Source: Marinobacter salsuginis (GTDB lineage Bacteria; Pseudomonadota; Gammaproteobacteria; Pseudomonadales; Oleiphilaceae). From it: a DNA stretch of 64,000 bases. A program made the translations under genes and the position numbers. This document shows, piece by piece, positions 1 to 7,774 of this stretch; positions within the stretch are counted from its first letter, which is position 1; every line of letters starts with the position of its first letter. The stretch covers positions 1,116,001-1,180,000 of the forward strand of contig NZ_BGZH01000001.1 of NCBI RefSeq assembly GCF_009617755.1. Direction: 5' to 3'. The notes below the pieces were generated by a model, which was given only the letters and a program-made list of their open reading frames with translations, was not told the origin of the DNA and did not search any database.

Positions 1-156
1 TACGGTGTCTTTCAGAACGGTTTCACTGATGGCCATGGTGCCGGACAGTGAGTGCAGGATGCCCACCTTGATGGGATCTTCCGCGGCGACAGAATTAAAA
101 GAGATGGAAAGGGCGAGTGCAGAGAGGCCAAGTTTCACGTGTTTTTTGAGGTTCAT
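1..156 (-). CDS. urtA: Urea ABC transporter substrate-binding protein, N-terminal part (cut by window edge)
   Basis: Only the first 52 codons lie in the window; the gene runs off the left edge on the minus strand. The product starts MNLKKHVKLGLSALALS, a basic then hydrophobic signal peptide ending near SVAA, followed by the mature segment DPIKVGILHSLSGTMAISET, which is the characteristic start of UrtA, the periplasmic urea/short-amide binding protein of the UrtABCDE transporter. The ATG at 154-156 has a purine-rich ribosome site (AAAAGGA) about 8 bases upstream. Divergent pairing with allophanate hydrolase fits a nitrogen-scavenging unit that imports and degrades urea. Inference: expression is nitrogen-controlled, because the intergenic region carries a sigma-54 promoter and GntR-like boxes. 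Other Leu/Ile/Val-type binding proteins are possible, but the HSLSGTMAISE stretch favours UrtA. Confidence 0.85.
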   Translation of the reverse strand, partial: MNLKKHVKLGLSALALSISFNSVAAEDPIKVGILHSLSGTMAISETVLKDTV

Positions 157-265
157 TTCAGGCGTCCTTTTCTTAGTTAGGTATGCAGTTCGTCTTCAAA
201 CGCAGCAGGGCCTCTGCATCTGCTGTTCCACACCCCTAATAATTCTATAAAAAACATTTAGTTAT

Positions 266-277
266 CTAGTATACAAG
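266..277. promoter_or_regulatory. Candidate GntR-type operator, urtA side
   Basis: The sequence CTAGTATACAAG is a near-perfect palindrome (CTWGTATACWAG). A sister copy sharing GTATACAAG in the same orientation lies at 463-474. Two-fold symmetric GTATAC sites of this size suit a dimeric FadR/GntR-type regulator, and such a gene follows at 2370. Linking that regulator to the boxes is inference. Confidence 0.45.
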
Positions 278-440
278 GCGGATACTGGAAGCCAGCTCGA
301 AAAAACACGCCTTCAGACCACAACATTTCTGAGCATTTTTGGTGCGCCCGCACCTGATACGGGCAGATCTGGATGCCCCCGTGCCTCAAAAAAACTCATA
401 ACCTTATGTTTTTCAGTCACTATCGATAAAAATCAGCAAA

Positions 441-455
441 TGGCACAGGCATTGC
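441..455 (+). promoter_or_regulatory. Sigma-54 (RpoN) -24/-12 promoter for allophanate hydrolase
   Basis: TGGCAC-N5-TTGC fits the RpoN consensus, with the invariant GG (442-443) and GC (454-455) separated by exactly 10 bases. It predicts a transcript start near 466-468 and a leader of about 33 bases before the ATG at 500. Sigma-54 control with NtrC is the usual arrangement for urea and allophanate genes; no convincing NtrC enhancer was identified. Confidence 0.65.
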
Positions 456-462
456 CATTCCT

Positions 463-474
463 CATGTATACAAG
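463..474. promoter_or_regulatory. Candidate GntR-type operator over the transcription start
   Basis: CATGTATACAAG repeats the core of the box at 266-277 and sits where the sigma-54 promoter predicts the transcript start, so a protein bound here would block initiation or clearance. The match between the copies is seen directly; repressor function is inferred. Confidence 0.45.
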
Positions 475-499
475 TTGATTGCGCACATGGGGAAAACGA

Positions 500-2323
500 A
501 TGCCTTCAATGCTCGGATGGACCATCAAGGACTGGCAAAACGCTTACAAAGAGGGCGCTAAGCCCAAGTTACTGTTGGATGAGTTGCTGACCGGCCTGGA
601 TGTAAACGACGCTGCCTGGATCTCGATTCTGGACCAGGAGGGGCTGGCTAGAGCACTGGCTGAGTTGGATCAGAAGCTGCACGAGGCCGGTGGCGACATC
701 AGCAAGCTGCCTCTGTATGGCATTCCGTTTGCGGCGAAAGACAATATTGATGCGGCAGGGTTTGACACAACTGCAGCCTGCCCGGCCTTCGCCTACACGC
801 CGGCGGAAGATGCCCACACCGTGGCCAGACTCAAGGCCGCAGGTGCCGTGGTGATTGGCAAAACCAATCTGGATCAGTTTGCTACCGGCCTGGTAGGCAC
901 ACGCTCCCCTTATGGTGCAGTCCCGAACACGTTCAAACCGGAAGTTATCAGCGGCGGCTCCAGCTCCGGCTCAGCATCGGTCGTCGCGAGAGGGCTGGTG
1001 CCTTTTGCCCTGGGAACCGACACGGCCGGTTCCGGCCGGGTGCCTGCCGGGCTGAACAATCTGGTGGGCCTCAAGCCAACCAAAGGGCTGTTCAGCATTC
1101 GTGGCGTGGTGCCGGCCTGTCGTTCGCTGGACTGCGTATCCATTTTTGCGCTCACCGTAAACGATGCCGGCCTGGTGTCGGATGTCATGGCTGGCTTCGA
1201 TGCCGACGATGCCTTTTCCCGCAGGGCGCCGGATGCGTTACCCCTGGATGGCGCAGCACTCCGACGGCCGGGGCCTATCAAACGACTCGCCATTCCCGAG
1301 CATCCCCAATGGTTTGGCGATCAGCAGTCGGAAGCGGCCTGGAACACGGCCATCAGCCAGTGGCGTCAGCAGAACGTGGAACTGATTTCACTGGACTTCA
1401 GCCCCCTGCTGGAACTTGCCGCATTGCTCTACGAAGGCCCCTGGGTGGCAGAGCGACATGCGGCCGTGGAATCGTTCATGGCCAGCCACGCCGATGAGAT
1501 GAATCCGGTAGTCAAAGGCATTATCAGCAAGGCCGCAAACTTCAGCGCCACCGATACGTTCAAGGCCCAGTACCGCAAAGAAGAACTGCTTCGCCAGATC
1601 GATGAGCTGCTGGCAGACGTGGATGCCCTTCTGGTACCCACGGCTCCGACCGCGCCCACCATCGAAGCGGTGAATGCAGACCCGGTGACCCTGAACAGCC
1701 AACTGGGCACCTACACCAATTTCGTCAACCTGGCCGACATGAGCGCCCTGGCTGTGCCGGCGGGATTCCGGGATGACGGTCTGCCTTTTGGCGTTACCCT
1801 GATCAGCGGCGCGTGGAAAGACGCGGAGCTGCAGCATCTGGCCTGCCAGTGGCTGAATTCACACCCCACACCGTTGGGCGCTACCACCAGGGCCCGCCCC
1901 GAGGAGACGCCCGGGGCGGCCATTTCCACGCCCACCATCAAGGTGGCGGTTGTTGGCGCCCACCTGAGTGGCATGCCCCTGAACACGCAGTTGGGTGAAC
2001 GCCATGCGGTGCTGCTTGAGCAAACCACAACCTCGGCCAACTACCGGCTGTTCGCCCTGCCAAACACCACACCGCCGAAGCCCGGGCTGAAGCGCGCGGC
2101 CCCGGGCGAGGGGGAGGCGATCATTGTGGAAGTCTGGGAGATGCCCGCCTCCGCCTTCGGCTCCTTTGTGGATCTGATTCCAGCGCCCCTTGGTATTGGC
2201 AACGTTGAACTGGCGGATGGCCGATGGGTAAACGGTTTTATCTGCGAAGGCTATGGTTTTGAGGGTGCAGAGGATGTCACGGAATTCGGTGGCTGGCGCG
2301 CCTATATCGCCTCCAGATCCTGA
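500..2323 (+). CDS. atzF: Allophanate hydrolase
   Basis: The product (about 607 residues) hydrolyses allophanate to ammonia and CO2, the second step of ATP-dependent urea breakdown after urea carboxylase. The N-terminal two thirds is an amidase-signature domain with the expected triad: a Lys in GIPFAAKDNID (about residue 80), the Ser-rich loop GGSSSGSA (about 152-160) and the nucleophile Ser in DTAGSGRVPAG (about 178). A C-terminal domain of about 120 residues (from about 490, PTIKVAVVGAHLSGMPLN to GFICEGYG) is the extra domain of two-domain allophanate hydrolases. I start at the ATG at 500, about 33 bases after the sigma-54 start point; an in-frame TTG at 479 is the alternative. No urea carboxylase is visible here; it may lie beyond the left edge or elsewhere. 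Confidence 0.9.
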   Translation: MPSMLGWTIKDWQNAYKEGAKPKLLLDELLTGLDVNDAAWISILDQEGLARALAELDQKLHEAGGDISKLPLYGIPFAAKDNIDAAGFDTTAACPAFAYTPAEDAHTVARLKAAGAVVIGKTNLDQFATGLVGTRSPYGAVPNTFKPEVISGGSSSGSASVVARGLVPFALGTDTAGSGRVPAGLNNLVGLKPTKGLFSIRGVVPACRSLDCVSIFALTVNDAGLVSDVMAGFDADDAFSRRAPDALPLDGAALRRPGPIKRLAIPEHPQWFGDQQSEAAWNTAISQWRQQNVELISLDFSPLLELAALLYEGPWVAERHAAVESFMASHADEMNPVVKGIISKAANFSATDTFKAQYRKEELLRQIDELLADVDALLVPTAPTAPTIEAVNADPVTLNSQLGTYTNFVNLADMSALAVPAGFRDDGLPFGVTLISGAWKDAELQHLACQWLNSHPTPLGATTRARPEETPGAAISTPTIKVAVVGAHLSGMPLNTQLGERHAVLLEQTTTSANYRLFALPNTTPPKPGLKRAAPGEGEAIIVEVWEMPASAFGSFVDLIPAPLGIGNVELADGRWVNGFICEGYGFEGAEDVTEFGGWRAYIASRS

Positions 2324-2369
2324 GCATGGCGGGTAAATCTGGCGCCTGACGGGGGACAAATCGGAGCCA

Positions 2370-3062
2370 ATGGCAAACCAAAGAAGAAAAGAGTCCGTGG
2401 CAGACAGGGTGTATGAAGCTCTGAAAGAGGACATCTTCGAGTTCCGGCTGCTTCCGGGCGACCGATTCAGCGAGGGAGATATCGGAAACCGCCTGAATGT
2501 GAGCCGGACACCCGTCAGGGAGGCGCTTTACCGCTTGCAGCGGGAGGGCCATGTGGAGGTGCTGTTCCGCAGTGGCTGGCAGGTAAATCCGTTTGATTTC
2601 CGGCAGGTGGAAGAGCTCTATGACCTGCGCATTACCCTCGAGCGGGCGGCCGTGCACAAGATCTGTGGCCTGGCTGAGGAACCGGAAGCATTGCGCACAC
2701 TCACCGCCCTCTGGAATCCGGATCACCCTTCGGAGCGCGCGGTGGGCAGCACGGTCCGAATGCTGGACGAAAGCTTTCACTGCGATCTGGTCGCCGCCGC
2801 AGGGAATCGGGAAATGACGCGGATTCATCGGGAGATCACCGACCGGCTCCGGATTGTGAGGCGCCTGGACTTCAGCCGGGAAGAACGGGTGGACGCCACC
2901 TACGTTGAGCACGCGGCCATTCTGGAAGCCTTGAGGAGCGGCATGGCCAGCGAGGCCGCCGATCGGCTGACCCGCCATATCCGTGCCAGCCAGAAGGCGG
3001 TTCGGGAGATTACGATAGAGCGAATCCGCGAAGCCGCTGAGGCCCACCGCGGCGGGCAATAA
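2370..3062 (+). CDS. GntR/FadR-family transcriptional regulator (FCD domain)
   Basis: A 230-residue regulator with an N-terminal winged helix (about residues 10-75; VADRVYEALKEDI, NRLNVSRTPVREALYRLQREG) and an all-helical C-terminal FCD ligand domain containing LYDLRITLERAAVH. It lies 46 bases after the allophanate hydrolase gene in the same direction, with a ribosome site (GGAG) just before the ATG. The position suggests it controls urea/allophanate genes, probably through the GTATAC boxes at 266 and 463 (inference). The ligand is unknown. Family assignment is secure; target assignment is moderate. Confidence 0.85.
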   Translation: MANQRRKESVADRVYEALKEDIFEFRLLPGDRFSEGDIGNRLNVSRTPVREALYRLQREGHVEVLFRSGWQVNPFDFRQVEELYDLRITLERAAVHKICGLAEEPEALRTLTALWNPDHPSERAVGSTVRMLDESFHCDLVAAAGNREMTRIHREITDRLRIVRRLDFSREERVDATYVEHAAILEALRSGMASEAADRLTRHIRASQKAVREITIERIREAAEAHRGGQ

Positions 3063-3131
3063 ATTGCCCTGCAGGCCCTGCAAATACTGAATTCCGGTTC
3101 ATTTTGCTCGCCTCCGAAATGCTTACAAATC

Positions 3132-3149
3132 TGTAAGACATATCGCACA
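3132..3149 (+). promoter_or_regulatory. GacA-type upstream activating sequence
   Basis: TGTAAGACATATCGCACA matches the GacA box TGTAAG-NNATNN-CTTACA perfectly in the first half and the central AT, and in 4 of 6 bases of the second half. The box centre lies about 64 bases before the predicted RNA start near 3204, the spacing known for rsmY/rsmZ genes. A further CTTACA lies just upstream (3122-3127), giving an overlapping inverted pair. A possible -10 (TAGAAT) is at 3193-3198. Confidence 0.6.
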
Positions 3150-3203
3150 ACCCCCGGAGCGATTCTCCGATAGGTAGGAATTCTAACCACAGTAGAATGG
3201 TCA

Positions 3204-3420
3204 GTGTCAGGGATGACAAGCCAGCAAGGAATGTTGGCCAAAGGACGAGAGCTTCAAGGATCGAAGCCGCAAGGATGGAAACTCCATGGATTTGGAGTTG
3301 CCCAAAGGATCAGGACTTACAGGGATGACCACAGGGAAGACGCGCTCAGGATGAGTCGCACGCCTGAAGGAACAGGCAGGGGTCAGCCACGGAATCGGGG
3401 ATCACAAGGAATGTGGTCCC
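3204..3420 (+). ncRNA. CsrB/RsmZ-type GGA-repeat regulatory RNA
   Basis: About 17 GGA trinucleotides occur in about 200 bases, the first several at a spacing near 15-17 (3211, 3228, 3243, 3258, 3273, 3288). Many sit in loops of short perfect stems: GTCA/TGAC at 3206-3217, CCAGCA/TGTTGG at 3221-3237, GCTTC/GAAGC at 3251-3267, ACTCCA/TGGAGT at 3281-3298, CTCA/TGAG at 3345-3355, GCCTG/CAGGC at 3362-3377 and GGGATCACA/TGTGGTCCC at 3398-3420. Motifs such as CAAGGAT, CAGGATG and AGGGATG are the CsrA/RsmA binding consensus. Such RNAs sequester CsrA and relieve its translational repression under GacS/GacA control. The class is well supported; the 5' end is predicted from the promoter and the 3' end is uncertain, since no clear U-tract terminator follows. 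The RNA could run on toward the ComEA-like gene. Confidence 0.8.
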
Positions 3421-3536
3421 GTCCGTGCACTCCCCATCCCCACAGACATTTCTGCTCTCCTCTTACATTTCGCTTCTGCTGCTTTGCGCCCTGGCACACA
3501 ACCAAAAACGCAAATTAGCCTCAGGAGCTGAAATCC

Positions 3537-3806
3537 ATGAAACGTACACCTATCTTTGCCACCCTTGTTCTGCTGTTCAGCCTGGTTACCGGTTTTGCCT
3601 ACGCCCAGGACGCCGCTATCAATATCAACACCGCCGACGTGGCCACGCTCGCCAGCCTGAACGGCATCGGCCAGAGCAAGGCTGAAGCCATCGTTGCTTA
3701 CCGTGAAGCCAATGGTCCGTTTGCGGTCACCGCAGACCTGGCAAATGTGAAGGGGATCGGCGAGCGCACCATCGAGAAAAATGCCACGCGCCTGACCGTG
3801 AAGTAA
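3537..3806 (+). CDS. ComEA-family helix-hairpin-helix protein, secreted
   Basis: An 89-residue protein with a signal peptide (to about residue 23, TGFAYA) and one helix-hairpin-helix module, AAININTADVATLASLNGIG followed by KAEAIVAYREANGPF and LANVKGIGERTIEKN. This is the DNA-binding part of ComEA without the membrane anchor and linker of full competence receptors. Short secreted versions are common in gammaproteobacteria and are thought to bind DNA in the periplasm during uptake. It stands alone between the GGA-repeat RNA and the lactate operon and ends in a strong terminator. A ribosome site (AGGAG) precedes the ATG. Its role in transformation is inferred from the family only. Confidence 0.85.
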   Translation: MKRTPIFATLVLLFSLVTGFAYAQDAAININTADVATLASLNGIGQSKAEAIVAYREANGPFAVTADLANVKGIGERTIEKNATRLTVK

Positions 3807-3811
3807 CACAG

Positions 3812-3841
3812 GGGGCAGTGGCTAGCCGCCACTGCCCTTTT
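3812..3841 (+). terminator. Rho-independent terminator after the ComEA-like gene
   Basis: A perfect 10-bp stem GGGCAGTGGC / GCCACTGCCC (3813-3822 with 3828-3837), a 5-base loop and four T's immediately after. Confidence 0.85.
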
Positions 3842-3952
3842 CCCACACCCCTCCCCCACCTCTTTCCGGCTGCCCATAAAGTCGTCTGGCAACACCGCGC
3901 TCGCCACCCTATTATTGCTGGATAACACTTCAAAAATGACGAGCGTCGGCCC

Positions 3953-4732
3953 ATGGTTGATCCCATCAAGGTTTATCCATCCAAACCTTCAAAAGTGTAT
4001 TTCTACGGCACCTGTCTGGTGGACATGTTCTACCCGGATGCGGGCATTGCCGGTGTGGAGCTGCTGGAGCGTGAAGGCATTGAGGTGCTCTTCCCGCAGG
4101 ACCAGACCTGCTGCGGCCAACCCGCCTACACCTCCGGTTACCATGACCAGGCCCGATCGGTAGCCAGAGCCCAGCTCGACCTGTTTCCCGGCGACTGGCC
4201 AATTGTGGTGCCGTCCGGCTCCTGTGGCGGGATGATGCGCAAGCACTACCCGGATCTGTTCAAGGACACCCCGGATGAAGTCAAAGCCGCCGAGGTTGCT
4301 GGCCGGGTCTGGGAGCTGACGGATTTTCTGCTGAACGTTTGCCATATCAAACTGGAAGACCTGGGTGAGCCCACCACGGTTGCCATGCACACCTCCTGCT
4401 CCGCCCGCCGTGAAATGGGCGTGGCCGAGGTAGGGCCAAAGCTCCTGGGCCAGTTGAAGAACGTGAATCTCGTGGAGCAGGTTCGGCCGGAGGAGTGCTG
4501 TGGTTTTGGCGGTACCTTTGCGGTTCGCCACCCGGAGATTTCCGGCGCCATGGTAAGCGAGAAAGTAGATGCACTGGTGGAGACCGGCACCAGACAGTTT
4601 GTCACCACCGATTGTGGCTGCCTGATGAACATTGCCGGGTACGCCGAGAAGAATCAGAAGCCTGTTGAAGGCCAGCACATTCTCAGTTTCCTGTGGTCGC
4701 GCACCCGGGGCAAAGGGGAGCAGCAGTCATGA
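3953..4732 (+). CDS. lutA: L-lactate utilisation protein LutA/LldE (Fe-S subunit)
   Basis: The 259-residue product carries two cysteine-rich CCG domains: PQDQTCCGQPAYTSGYHDQA near residues 43-65 with SGSCGGMM near 85, and RPEECCGFGGTFAVRHPEIS near 178-200 with TDCGCLMN near 222. This is the small subunit of the LutABC (LldEFG) L-lactate dehydrogenase complex, which oxidises lactate to pyruvate. It is the first gene of an operon in which lutB and lutC each start inside the preceding stop codon (ATGA overlaps). The ATG at 3953 has no strong ribosome site. No lactate permease or LldR regulator is next to it. Confidence 0.9.
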   Translation: MVDPIKVYPSKPSKVYFYGTCLVDMFYPDAGIAGVELLEREGIEVLFPQDQTCCGQPAYTSGYHDQARSVARAQLDLFPGDWPIVVPSGSCGGMMRKHYPDLFKDTPDEVKAAEVAGRVWELTDFLLNVCHIKLEDLGEPTTVAMHTSCSARREMGVAEVGPKLLGQLKNVNLVEQVRPEECCGFGGTFAVRHPEISGAMVSEKVDALVETGTRQFVTTDCGCLMNIAGYAEKNQKPVEGQHILSFLWSRTRGKGEQQS

Positions 4733-6168
4733 GCGAGACAGCCGAGCACACTGGTCATCATATCGACGTAAAAGAGTTCCACCCGCGGGCTCAGGCGGCC
4801 ATTCATAACCCCAAGATCCGCAAGAACTTCCGCAGTGCCATGGACGGATTGATGTCCAAGCGCAAGGCGGCGTTCGAGGGTTGGGATCTGGAAACCCTCC
4901 GGGAGCTGGGCGCCAATGTTCGGCTGCGTGCCCTGGCCAACCTGCCCGACTTGCTGGAGCAGCTTGAGAAAAAGCTGACTGAAAACGGCATTAAAGTGCA
5001 CTGGGCGGTGGACGGCGACGAAGCCTGCCGGATTGTGCGGGATATCTGCAAGGCCCGGGATGCGAAGACGGTGATCAAGGGCAAGTCCATGGTCTCCGAG
5101 GAAATGGAGCTGAACCATTACCTGAAAGCAGAGGGCATTGAAGCCCTGGAATCGGACCTTGGCGAATACATCGTGCAGTTAGCGGATGAAACGCCTTCGC
5201 ACATCATCATGCCGGCGATTCACAAGAATACCGGTGAGATCTCCGAGCTTATGCACGAGAAAACCGGCACGGATCTCTCCAACGATGTGGAATACCTCAC
5301 CGCCAGCGCCCGCCAGCAGCTGCGGGAAAAGTTCATGAACGCGGATGTCGGCGTTTCCGGCGTCAACTTTGCGGTGGCGGAGACCGGCACGCTGTGTCTG
5401 GTGGAAAACGAGGGTAACGGCCGGATGACCACGACGGTGCCAAAGTGCCACATCGCCGTAACCGGCATCGAGAAGGTGGTGCCGAGCATGGAGGACGTCT
5501 CTGCCCTGCTCGCCCTGCTGACAAGGTCTGCCACCGGCCAGCACATCACCACTTACTTCAATATGATTTCCGGCCCGCGCAAGGCCGAAGAGCTGGACGG
5601 GCCGGAGGAAGTTCATCTGGTGCTGGTGGATAACGGCCGCTCGTCGATCTACCAGGACGATGAGTTGCTGGATACCCTGCGCTGCATCCGCTGCGGCGCC
5701 TGCATGAACCATTGCCCGGTGTACACACGAGTGGGCGGCCACGCCTATGGCACCACCTACCCGGGCCCCATCGGCAAAATCCTGATGCCGCATCTGATTG
5801 GCCTGGACGAAGGCCGGCATCTGCCGAGCGCCTCCAGCCTGTGCGGCGCCTGTGGCGAAGTCTGCCCGGTCAAGATTCCCATACCGGATCTGCTGGTGCG
5901 CCTGCGTCAGGAATCGGTGGATGGTGACAACCTGCACCCAGCCAAGGTCCGTGGCCATGGTGCCAAGCGAAGCTCAAAAGAGGCACTGATCTGGAAAGGC
6001 TGGGCCTGGATGCACGCAAGCCCGGGCATTTACAGGTTTGGCACCAGCGCCGCGACAAAATTCAGGGCATTGCAGCCCTCGAAAGCGGGCGCCTGGACCG
6101 ACTACCGAACGGCCCCCAAACTGGCGGCCAAAACCCTGCACCAGCGGATGAAGGAGCGTGGCCAATGA
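4729..6168 (+). CDS. lutB: L-lactate utilisation protein LutB/LldF (ferredoxin-type Fe-S subunit)
   Basis: The large iron-sulfur subunit of the LutABC lactate oxidation complex, about 479 residues. An N-terminal LUD-type domain (MDGLMSKRKAAFEGWDLETL, then IIMPAIHKNTGEISELMHEK) is followed by two 4Fe-4S clusters: CIRCGACMNHCPVY near residue 318 and CGACGEVCPVKIP near 371. The ATG at 4729 overlaps the lutA stop (ATGA) and follows a good ribosome site (GGGGAG); an earlier in-frame GTG at 4693 would overlap lutA by 40 bases and is less likely. Length and domain order match the family. Confidence 0.92.
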   Translation: MSETAEHTGHHIDVKEFHPRAQAAIHNPKIRKNFRSAMDGLMSKRKAAFEGWDLETLRELGANVRLRALANLPDLLEQLEKKLTENGIKVHWAVDGDEACRIVRDICKARDAKTVIKGKSMVSEEMELNHYLKAEGIEALESDLGEYIVQLADETPSHIIMPAIHKNTGEISELMHEKTGTDLSNDVEYLTASARQQLREKFMNADVGVSGVNFAVAETGTLCLVENEGNGRMTTTVPKCHIAVTGIEKVVPSMEDVSALLALLTRSATGQHITTYFNMISGPRKAEELDGPEEVHLVLVDNGRSSIYQDDELLDTLRCIRCGACMNHCPVYTRVGGHAYGTTYPGPIGKILMPHLIGLDEGRHLPSASSLCGACGEVCPVKIPIPDLLVRLRQESVDGDNLHPAKVRGHGAKRSSKEALIWKGWAWMHASPGIYRFGTSAATKFRALQPSKAGAWTDYRTAPKLAAKTLHQRMKERGQ

Positions 6169-6818
6169 GTTCCCGGGAAACGATTCTTCAGCGTCTGCGC
6201 AATCGGACGGGTGGCGAACTGACGGTACCTGAGTGTGATTTTTCGGTGCTTGCACGGCCGGACTGGCCCACCAACGAGCGCATCGAACGATTCGAGAAGC
6301 TGATCGAGTCCGTACATGGCGAGGTGCATCACGTTAGCGAGGACAGCTGGGTGGACCGCCTCGCTGAGGTGCTGAATACCCGCGGTGCGCGAAACCTGCT
6401 GGTACCAAAGCAGCACGAGATTGGCCAGACCCTACGCGCTGCCGACCGTGACGACTTGCCGGAACTGCTGATCTACGATGAGCCGATCGAAAGCTGGCAG
6501 GCCCATCTGTTCAACGAGGTGGACGCCAGCATCACCTCCACCCGCGGCGGTATTGCAGAGACCGGCTCGCTGATCCTGTGGCCAAACGACGACGAACCCC
6601 GGCTTATGAGCCTGGTGCCGCCGGTGCACATTGCCGTGCTGAAGGCCTCGGAACTCTATACCACCTTCCACGAAGCCATGCAGGCCCAGAACTGGGCCGC
6701 TGGCATGCCGACCAATGCCCTGCTAATCTCTGGCCCTTCCAAAACCGCCGACATCGAGCAAACCCTTGCCTACGGTGTTCACGGTCCCAAAGAGCTGATT
6801 GTGTTGATTATTGAATGA
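6165..6818 (+). CDS. lutC: L-lactate utilisation protein LutC/LldG
   Basis: The third subunit of the lactate oxidation complex, 217 residues with a C-terminal LUD domain: DASITSTRGGIAETGSLILW (about residues 120-140) and the closing LISGPSKTADIEQTLAYGVHGPKE are family hallmarks. It starts within the lutB stop codon (ATGA) and ends overlapping the exporter gene start (ATGA), so all four genes are translationally coupled. Confidence 0.9.
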   Translation: MSSRETILQRLRNRTGGELTVPECDFSVLARPDWPTNERIERFEKLIESVHGEVHHVSEDSWVDRLAEVLNTRGARNLLVPKQHEIGQTLRAADRDDLPELLIYDEPIESWQAHLFNEVDASITSTRGGIAETGSLILWPNDDEPRLMSLVPPVHIAVLKASELYTTFHEAMQAQNWAAGMPTNALLISGPSKTADIEQTLAYGVHGPKELIVLIIE

Positions 6819-7768
6819 TCCAAGGCGCCCTGTTGATCGCCCTGGCTGCCCTGCTATGGGCGACCACGGGCATTGTTGCGAAATTTCTGTTTACCGGTAC
6901 CGAGCTGCAGGCCATTACGCTAGGCTTTCTGAGACTGGCGGTGGCCTTGCCCTTTTTCTGGCTGCTGATGCGGCGGGAGCAGGCACGCCTTGAACGCGCC
7001 CATCCGGGCGCCAGCGTGCCCGGTAGTTCGCTAAGAAGCCTTACGCGCAAGACCCTGATTCCGTTGGCGGCGCTTGGTCTGTTCCAGGCGTTTTACCAGG
7101 GCAGTTACCTCCTGGCCGTGGACCTGACCGGTGCCGGCATCGCCACCCTGATCGCGCTCTGCCTGCCCCCGGTGCTGGTGGCCATTCTGGCTGCACCCCT
7201 GCTTGGAGAGAAGCCCAGCCTTTTAACCGTACTTTCGTTGTTCGCGGCCATTGCAGGCACGGCCATGCTGGTCCTGAGCGATATGGACACCACCGGTACA
7301 CTCCGACTCGCAGGAATTCTGGTGGCGTTACTGGCAGCCTGTGTGTACACCGGTTTCACGCTCACCAGCCGCTACAGCTCTGCCGGTACACCGGTGTTTA
7401 CCACGGCGTTTATCTGTTTCTTTACGGCGGCGCTGATTCTGTTGCCGGTAGTGGCGCTGACTGGCGGGTTTGAGGGGCTGGAAACCCTGAATTTTGGCCA
7501 CTGGCTGATGGTGGTCTATGTGGGCGTGGTGCCAACCTGCATCGGCTATGTGTGCTTTTTCACTGGCATGAAAACGACACCGGCAACGCTGTCGAGCATT
7601 ATCGTGACGCTTGAGCCGCTGTTTGTGGCGCTGCTGGCCTGGGTATTTCTGGAAGAGATTCTGGGGCCAATCGGTATTGCGGGGGCGCTGATCCTGACTG
7701 CAGCGGTGGTGGTGGCCTCCCGCTACGGTCGTAAACCCGCAGCCGGCCAGGAGGCCGGTGCGGAGTAA
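6815..7768 (+). CDS. EamA/DMT-family transporter
   Basis: A 317-residue inner-membrane protein with about ten hydrophobic segments in two repeated halves, typical of EamA (drug/metabolite) exporters; for example TTGIVAKFLFTGTELQAITL in the first half and GYVCFFTGMKTTPATLSSII plus LEPLFVALLAWVFLEE in the second. It begins inside the lutC stop codon and is therefore probably co-expressed with lactate oxidation. The substrate cannot be read from the sequence. Inference: it may move an organic acid or amino acid linked to lactate/pyruvate metabolism. Confidence 0.8.
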   Translation: MIQGALLIALAALLWATTGIVAKFLFTGTELQAITLGFLRLAVALPFFWLLMRREQARLERAHPGASVPGSSLRSLTRKTLIPLAALGLFQAFYQGSYLLAVDLTGAGIATLIALCLPPVLVAILAAPLLGEKPSLLTVLSLFAAIAGTAMLVLSDMDTTGTLRLAGILVALLAACVYTGFTLTSRYSSAGTPVFTTAFICFFTAALILLPVVALTGGFEGLETLNFGHWLMVVYVGVVPTCIGYVCFFTGMKTTPATLSSIIVTLEPLFVALLAWVFLEEILGPIGIAGALILTAAVVVASRYGRKPAAGQEAGAE

Positions 7769-7774
7769 GGAAGA

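Larger units (their letters stand above)
157..499. other. Divergent urtA / allophanate hydrolase control region
   Basis: This 343-base gap has no gene. It holds a sigma-54-type promoter (441-455) and two near-identical GTATACAAG boxes (266-277 and 463-474), listed separately. It also has a perfect 5-bp inverted repeat GGTGC-N4-GCACC at 341-354 and an AT-rich stretch at 240-275 upstream of urtA that could supply its promoter. Confidence 0.6.

Noticed and set aside
341..354. GGTGC-N4-GCACC as an NtrC enhancer
   Set aside because: NtrC sites have the halves in the other order (GCACC...GGTGC) with about 5 bases between; only a weak resemblance.
3204..3518. Open frame of 104 codons over the GGA-repeat region
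   Set aside because: Composition follows the GGA repeats, it has no family features, and RNA hairpins explain the sequence better.
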